From Bacteroidales bacterium (lineage in GTDB: Bacteria > Bacteroidota > Bacteroidia > Bacteroidales > PUMT01): a DNA stretch of 11,133 nucleotides. Below the pieces are notes generated by a model that did no database searches, was not told the DNA's origin, and was given only the letters and a program-made list of their open reading frames with translations. Shown here in pieces: positions 7,248 to 11,133 of the stretch (position 1 is its first letter; each line of letters opens with the position of its first letter). A program made the translations under genes and the position numbers. The stretch spans positions 1 through 11,133 of the forward strand of contig SLOS01000118.1 in assembly GCA_007132365.1 (NCBI GenBank), given 5' to 3'.

Positions 7248-9368
7248 TTAATTAATACTCATTTCCAAAACAATTCTCTGGCCTTGCCGTGTTATTGTAC
7301 CCGGCGGAAGGGATTGTGCATTTACCTTTCCCCTGCCCCTGGCCACTACATTCAATCCTCTGTTTTCAAGCAGGTACAAAGCATCACTCAGTGCCATGTC
7401 GACAACATCCGGCACAAACTCATCCATGATCATTCTCTCCTGCAACTCAACAAAAGAGTCACGCCTTGTGGTGGTTACCCATTCAGACACTCCGTTATTG
7501 CCAATATGAGGCACTCCTAAATGATTGAATACCACATTCAGGTCATTGAAGTTGCCTGATTTTGAAAAAGGAGGATCATAAACTATGTTCCTTTGTGCTA
7601 TCAATGGTTCATGCATATCGAGACTGGTGGCATAAACCTTGTCGGCAATTTCCCTGAAAATGGGTCCGGCCACCAGGTTGCCGTAATAGACATTATTGGA
7701 CGGTGAGTTCACCACCACTATACAGGAATACCTGGGATTGTCAGCCGGAAAGTATCCCACAAAAGATGCCTGGTGGCTAACCCGGGAGTTCATGACGTAA
7801 CCGTACTTTTCATTGGCTATCTGTGCCGTGCCGGTTTTTCCTGCAATACTGTAGTTGGCATTTCTGAGATTTATTGCAGTACCTGACTCAACAACTCCCT
7901 CCAGCATTTTCCTGGCACTTCTTATTGCTGAAGAAGATGCAATGGAAGAATTAATAACTGTCACGGGAAATACCTCCACGGGATTTCCGTGATATTGCAA
8001 AGCACTTACAAATTTTGGCCTTACCATCTTACCATTATTTGCAATGGCATTGTAGAATGTAAGAATCTGAAGGGGAGTCATCCTTATCTCGTAACCAATC
8101 GACATCATTGGAAGTGAAATACCTGACCATAGATTATCACCGGGATACTTGATTTCAGGAGTTCCCTCTCCCCGGATTTCAACACCTGTTTTCTCATTCA
8201 GATTCATACGGTAAAGCCTGTTGATGAAATCCTGCTCTCTTCCACGGTAAAACCTGTCTATCAATTTGGCGACACCAACATTCGATGATAATTCAAAAAC
8301 CTCCTGAACAGTGATTTTCCCGTGTCCGCCCCGGCGGGAGTCTGCAATCCTCTGATTGTAGAAATATATCTCTCCATTTTCTGTATCTACACTGTCTTCC
8401 AGTCTTATATAACCATCTTCCAGCGCCACCAGCAACGACATAAGCTTAAAGGTTGATCCGGGCTCGGTACTTTCACCCAGGGCATAGTTGTAAGTTTCGG
8501 AATACCCCCCTCTGCTGTTTCTTTCAAGGTTTGCAATGGCCTTTATCTCACCAGTCTGTACCTCCATCAGGATTACAGTACCGTGATGCGCCCTGTGTGA
8601 CTGCAGTTGCCTTAGCAATGCGTTTGTCGCAACATCCTGGATCTCTATATCAATGGTTGTAATCACATCTACCCCATCCTGTGGTTCAACCTCATTACGG
8701 TCATTAACGGGCATCCAGGCATTGCCTGAAATCCTCTGCATCAGTTTCAGGCCTACCACCCCCCGGAGATGCTTGTCATAGGCCCCTTCGATACCCACAA
8801 TATTTCCCGACTCCCCTTTGGTTGTGTAACCAATGGTTCTTGAAGCGAGATTCCCGTGAGGCTGAATACGCTGATAATCCTGTATTACAATCAGTCCCCC
8901 GGTATTCTGTCCGTGACGGAAAAGAGGAAACCTTTTAAGTTCTCTCAACTGGTTAAATGAAACCCTGCGTTGAATAAGATGGAATCTCTTCCAATCCTGA
9001 CGGGCCCTTACCAGATCTGACCGGTAGGCTGAAGCGGATTTATCACGAAAAAGAGCTGCCAGGGCAAGAGACAATGAATCTATATTATCATTGAACAGCC
9101 TGTCGGTCAGCCCGGCAGCCCGCAGATCCATTCTGATTTCGTAATGCGGCAATGATGTGGCCAGCAGCCGGTTGCCGGAAGCATATATATCCCCGCGGTT
9201 TGGCTGTATTTTAATATCACGCTCTGTCATACGGCTGGCCTTTTCCTGCCACATATTACCCTCAGCAAAATGGATATAGAAAAGCTTTCCAATAATTGCA
9301 GCAGCAAAGAGAAGTATACCGAAATATACCAGTGCTACCCTCCATAATATGTCCTTCTTCACAGACAT
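7248..9368 (-). CDS. ftsI: Septal penicillin-binding protein FtsI (class B PBP) with C-terminal PASTA domain
   Basis: This is the monofunctional division transpeptidase that crosslinks septal peptidoglycan made by FtsW. A short cytoplasmic tail (MSVKKDILWR) and one membrane anchor at about 11-31 are followed by the PBP dimerisation domain with RGDIYA at 58-63. The transpeptidase domain carries all three active-site motifs: STFK at 305-308 with nucleophile S305, SSN at 361-363, and KTGT at 511-514. After the catalytic domain, a linker of about 60 residues leads to a single PASTA-like module at about 651-704 (FVPDVVDMALSDALYLLENRG onward). At 706 residues it is longer than E. coli FtsI (588), which lacks PASTA. 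It starts three bases after the ftsL-like stop and ends 10 bases before murE. The context makes FtsI more likely than the elongation PBP2. PASTA is shared with Gram-positive division PBPs and Bacteroidota homologues; its ligand here is unknown. Confidence 0.95.
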   Translation of the reverse strand: MSVKKDILWRVALVYFGILLFAAAIIGKLFYIHFAEGNMWQEKASRMTERDIKIQPNRGDIYASGNRLLATSLPHYEIRMDLRAAGLTDRLFNDNIDSLSLALAALFRDKSASAYRSDLVRARQDWKRFHLIQRRVSFNQLRELKRFPLFRHGQNTGGLIVIQDYQRIQPHGNLASRTIGYTTKGESGNIVGIEGAYDKHLRGVVGLKLMQRISGNAWMPVNDRNEVEPQDGVDVITTIDIEIQDVATNALLRQLQSHRAHHGTVILMEVQTGEIKAIANLERNSRGGYSETYNYALGESTEPGSTFKLMSLLVALEDGYIRLEDSVDTENGEIYFYNQRIADSRRGGHGKITVQEVFELSSNVGVAKLIDRFYRGREQDFINRLYRMNLNEKTGVEIRGEGTPEIKYPGDNLWSGISLPMMSIGYEIRMTPLQILTFYNAIANNGKMVRPKFVSALQYHGNPVEVFPVTVINSSIASSSAIRSARKMLEGVVESGTAINLRNANYSIAGKTGTAQIANEKYGYVMNSRVSHQASFVGYFPADNPRYSCIVVVNSPSNNVYYGNLVAGPIFREIADKVYATSLDMHEPLIAQRNIVYDPPFSKSGNFNDLNVVFNHLGVPHIGNNGVSEWVTTTRRDSFVELQERMIMDEFVPDVVDMALSDALYLLENRGLNVVARGRGKVNAQSLPPGTITRQGQRIVLEMSIN

Positions 9369-9371
9369 GGC

Positions 9372-9761
9372 CTATTTTCTTTTTTTTCTTAAGACAATCT
9401 TCCTGGGAGGTTCAAGGGACTCCACCAGATCAAGGTTATTTTTTTTAAGCAGCTTCAGCACCTCGGACTGCCGGCTGATATGCATCAATTCAGCTGATAC
9501 AGTTATGGCTTCGGCACGCAATTCCTTTAATTCAGTTTGCAGCCTGCCCGTTCTTCGCACCAGTTTTTCAGCATGGTAACGATTACCTATATAGAAAATA
9601 GCAAGAATTGCAAGAAAAATTATAAATGGAAGCTGCTTCAGCACGAAATCCCTTGTCAGGACACTGCCGTCAATGAAATCCCTGAAAGATCCCACTTTGG
9701 ACTCCGGTTTACTTTCAGAATTTTCCTCAATGAACTCAACATTTTGGTCATCGGTAACCAT
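9372..9761 (-). CDS. ftsL: FtsL-like bitopic division protein
   Basis: This 129-residue protein occupies the position between rsmH and ftsI where ftsL is found in dcw clusters. It has an acidic, probably disordered cytoplasmic N-terminus (1-40), one membrane helix at about 43-60 (LPFIIFLAILAIFYIGN), and a heptad-like charged helix at about 61-108 that fits the periplasmic coiled coil with which FtsL pairs with FtsB. It ends in a strongly basic tail, RKIVLRKKRK. Sequence similarity to E. coli FtsL is not evident by eye; topology, size and synteny are the basis for the call, and it fits the divergent Bacteroidota FtsL type. The expected role is scaffolding and activation of FtsW-FtsI at the septum. 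It starts 13 bases after rsmH and ends three bases before ftsI, in the same frame. An A8 run (9380-9387) lies in its last codons. No FtsB candidate is in the window. Confidence 0.85.
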   Translation of the reverse strand: MVTDDQNVEFIEENSESKPESKVGSFRDFIDGSVLTRDFVLKQLPFIIFLAILAIFYIGNRYHAEKLVRRTGRLQTELKELRAEAITVSAELMHISRQSEVLKLLKKNNLDLVESLEPPRKIVLRKKRK

Positions 9762-9774
9762 AGCTGTAAATGGT

Positions 9775-10677
9775 TTAATTTCTTCTTGCTATCCTCAACC
9801 TGGCACTCCTGGCGCGCTTGTTGGTTTTTATCTCCACTTCTTCAGCCATTACAACTTTCCTTGTTACAAGCTCGAAAGGAACCAGCGGGTTCCCGAAAAA
9901 ATCCTTATCAAGGCTCCCTTCAGGCTTACCCGTACGCATAAAGTTCTTGACTATCCTGTCCTCCAGGGAATGGTAGGATATAACCACCAGCCTGCCGTCT
10001 TTCTTTAAACTGAGCAGTACCTGCAACAGCATATGTTTAAGTACTTCAAGTTCATTATTCACCTCAATCCGCAGTGCCTGAAAAACTTTCGCAAGGTATT
10101 TACTCTCCTGCCGTGGGGGAATGCATCCTGATATAGCCTCAAGCAGTCCTGCCATATCATTGAAAGGCTGTTTTTCACGTGCATTGACAATTGCACGTGC
10201 CACTTTTTCGGCATTATGTACCTCACCGTATATCCTGAGGATATTTCCCAGGTTTTCAATGTTGTAACTATTCAGGATATCCAGGGCGGTTAACGGGCCG
10301 TCCAGGTTCATCCGCATATCAGGGCTGACGCCAGACCTGAATGAGAATCCCCTTTCAGGCGTGTCGATATGATGTGATGAAATTCCAAGGTCAGCAAGTA
10401 TGCCGTCAACCATATCAATTTTGTAATACCTCAGAAAATTCCGGAAGAACCTGAAATTGCTTCTTATAAACATGAACTGCCTGTCTGTTATCTTCAGTGC
10501 CTCAGTTTCAGCATCAGTATCCTGGTCAAAAGCTATAAGCCTCCCCCCATCAAGCTGTGAAAGGATCTCCCTTGAATGGCCACCCCCGCCAAATGTAAGG
10601 TCAACATAAGTGCCGTCATGGCGGATATTCAAACCGTCAATACTCTCTTTCAGAAGTACTGGCTTATGATAAACCAT
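9775..10677 (-). CDS. rsmH: 16S rRNA (cytosine(1402)-N4)-methyltransferase RsmH (MraW)
   Basis: RsmH is the cytoplasmic S-adenosylmethionine-dependent enzyme that methylates N4 of C1402 in the 16S rRNA decoding centre. It is conserved in dcw clusters although it has no direct role in wall synthesis. The 300-residue protein is slightly shorter than the E. coli one (313). It has the N-terminal YHKPVLL at 3-9, the SAM loop DLTFGGGGHS at 26-35, FDQD at 50-53, DGILADLGISS at 91-101, and PERGFSFR at 107-114 followed by DMRMN at 120-124. Further on are KVFQALRIEVNNEL at 197-210, SYHSLEDRIVK at 234-244 and the C-terminal NKRARSARLRIA at 286-297. All family signatures are intact. The ATG begins three bases after the mraZ stop (TAAGCCATG), with no clear ribosome binding site, so translation is probably coupled to mraZ. 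Confidence 0.97.
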   Translation of the reverse strand: MVYHKPVLLKESIDGLNIRHDGTYVDLTFGGGGHSREILSQLDGGRLIAFDQDTDAETEALKITDRQFMFIRSNFRFFRNFLRYYKIDMVDGILADLGISSHHIDTPERGFSFRSGVSPDMRMNLDGPLTALDILNSYNIENLGNILRIYGEVHNAEKVARAIVNAREKQPFNDMAGLLEAISGCIPPRQESKYLAKVFQALRIEVNNELEVLKHMLLQVLLSLKKDGRLVVISYHSLEDRIVKNFMRTGKPEGSLDKDFFGNPLVPFELVTRKVVMAEEVEIKTNKRARSARLRIARRN

Positions 10678-10680
10678 GGC

Positions 10681-11133
10681 TTATATATTTCTTTCAGTGT
10701 CACCCATAATTTTTTCTGCAAGAAGAGCAAAATTATCAGCCTCACCTGACTGTTCATCATACGAGTCTCTGCTCCAGATCTCAATCTTTCCGTCCTGTCC
10801 GGCAAGCACCACTTCACTGTCTATCCCCACAAGATCGAGAAGCCGCCGGGGAATAAGTATCCGGTTACTGGCATCAAGCACTACCTCCGCCGTTCCCTTG
10901 TAAAAGCCCCTCAGGAACCGGCTGTGCTCCTTATTGTAGGGATTGATCCTTGATCTGATAATTGAATTCTGCCTGTCCCATTCATCCATGGGGAAAAGTA
11001 CCAGGCACTGTTCAAAAATATCTTTCTTTACAACAAATTTATCCATAGCTGCGGCAGGCATCTGCTTTTTAAATGCCGAAGGAAGGATCACTCTCCCTTT
11101 TGAATCAACTTTACATGTAAAATCACCAATAAA
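10681..11133 (-). CDS. mraZ: Transcriptional regulator MraZ, first codons cut off by window edge
   Basis: MraZ is the AbrB-like, ring-forming DNA-binding protein at the head of dcw operons; in E. coli it binds repeats upstream of mraZ and represses the operon. Here 150 codons are visible and the frame is open to the right edge. The in-window protein starts FIGDFTCKVDSKGRVILP, which matches the family N-terminus with only about three residues missing. The GTG at 11091 that begins the shorter open frame is therefore internal (the V of GRVILP). There are two AbrB-type half-domains with the DXXXR motif: VDSKGRVILP at 9-18 and LDASNRILIP at 86-95. The second has asparagine where the usual DxxGR has glycine, though the D and R are kept. 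The promoter and any MraZ-binding repeats should lie immediately right of the window. rsmH follows after three bases. Confidence 0.95.
   Translation of the reverse strand, partial: FIGDFTCKVDSKGRVILPSAFKKQMPAAAMDKFVVKKDIFEQCLVLFPMDEWDRQNSIIRSRINPYNKEHSRFLRGFYKGTAEVVLDASNRILIPRRLLDLVGIDSEVVLAGQDGKIEIWSRDSYDEQSGEADNFALLAEKIMGDTERNI

Noticed and set aside
9537..9941. Plus-strand open frame of 134 codons
   Set aside because: Antisense to the ftsL-like gene and the rsmH 3' end. It resembles no known family and spans two genes, as expected of a chance shadow.
1..11133. Mobile element, CRISPR array, tRNA, riboswitch or terminator within the window
   Set aside because: The coding frames are continuous and the gaps too short to hold any of these; I saw no repeats or stem-loops with a T tract between genes.
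1..11133. A hidden, undescribed gene system
   Set aside because: All ten genes belong to known dcw families with intact active-site motifs, in an order compatible with Bacteroidota. The oddities are lineage variants, not a new system.

Overview
The window is a stretch of a dcw (division and cell wall) cluster from a Gram-negative bacterium, very probably a member of the Bacteroidota (Bacteroidales-like). This placement is an inference. It rests on the gene order, on the FtsL being a short protein unlike proteobacterial FtsL, on an FtsI with one C-terminal PASTA domain, on an enlarged MraY with an insertion between membrane segments, on an FtsW with an N-x-S-T motif where other phyla have PDLG, and on the scarcity of strong Shine-Dalgarno sequences. 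No 16S gene or other direct marker is present.

All ten genes lie on the minus strand, so the operon reads from the right edge to the left edge. The order is mraZ (first codons beyond the right edge), rsmH, ftsL-like, ftsI, murE, mraY, murD, ftsW, murG, murC (3' part beyond the left edge). The junctions are extremely tight, from about 15 bases apart to 11 bases overlapping. Essentially every base is coding, no non-coding stretch exceeds about 20 bases, and I see no internal terminator, tRNA, repeat, mobile element or CRISPR. The operon promoter and any MraZ operator should lie just right of the window; ftsQ, ftsA and ftsZ would be expected to the left.

Together the genes form one pathway. MurC, MurD and MurE add L-Ala, D-Glu and meso-diaminopimelate to UDP-MurNAc. 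MraY moves the muropeptide to undecaprenyl phosphate (lipid I) and MurG adds GlcNAc (lipid II). FtsW (SEDS glycosyltransferase) and FtsI (transpeptidase) polymerise and crosslink it at the septum with the FtsL-like protein as scaffold. RsmH methylates 16S rRNA and MraZ is the likely regulator. MurF is absent from its usual place between murE and mraY and must be encoded elsewhere.

Nothing here looks like a new system. The points of value are corrected start sites (mraZ, murD, ftsW, murG, murC), the truncated edge genes, and lineage-specific departures in MraZ, FtsW, MraY and FtsI.
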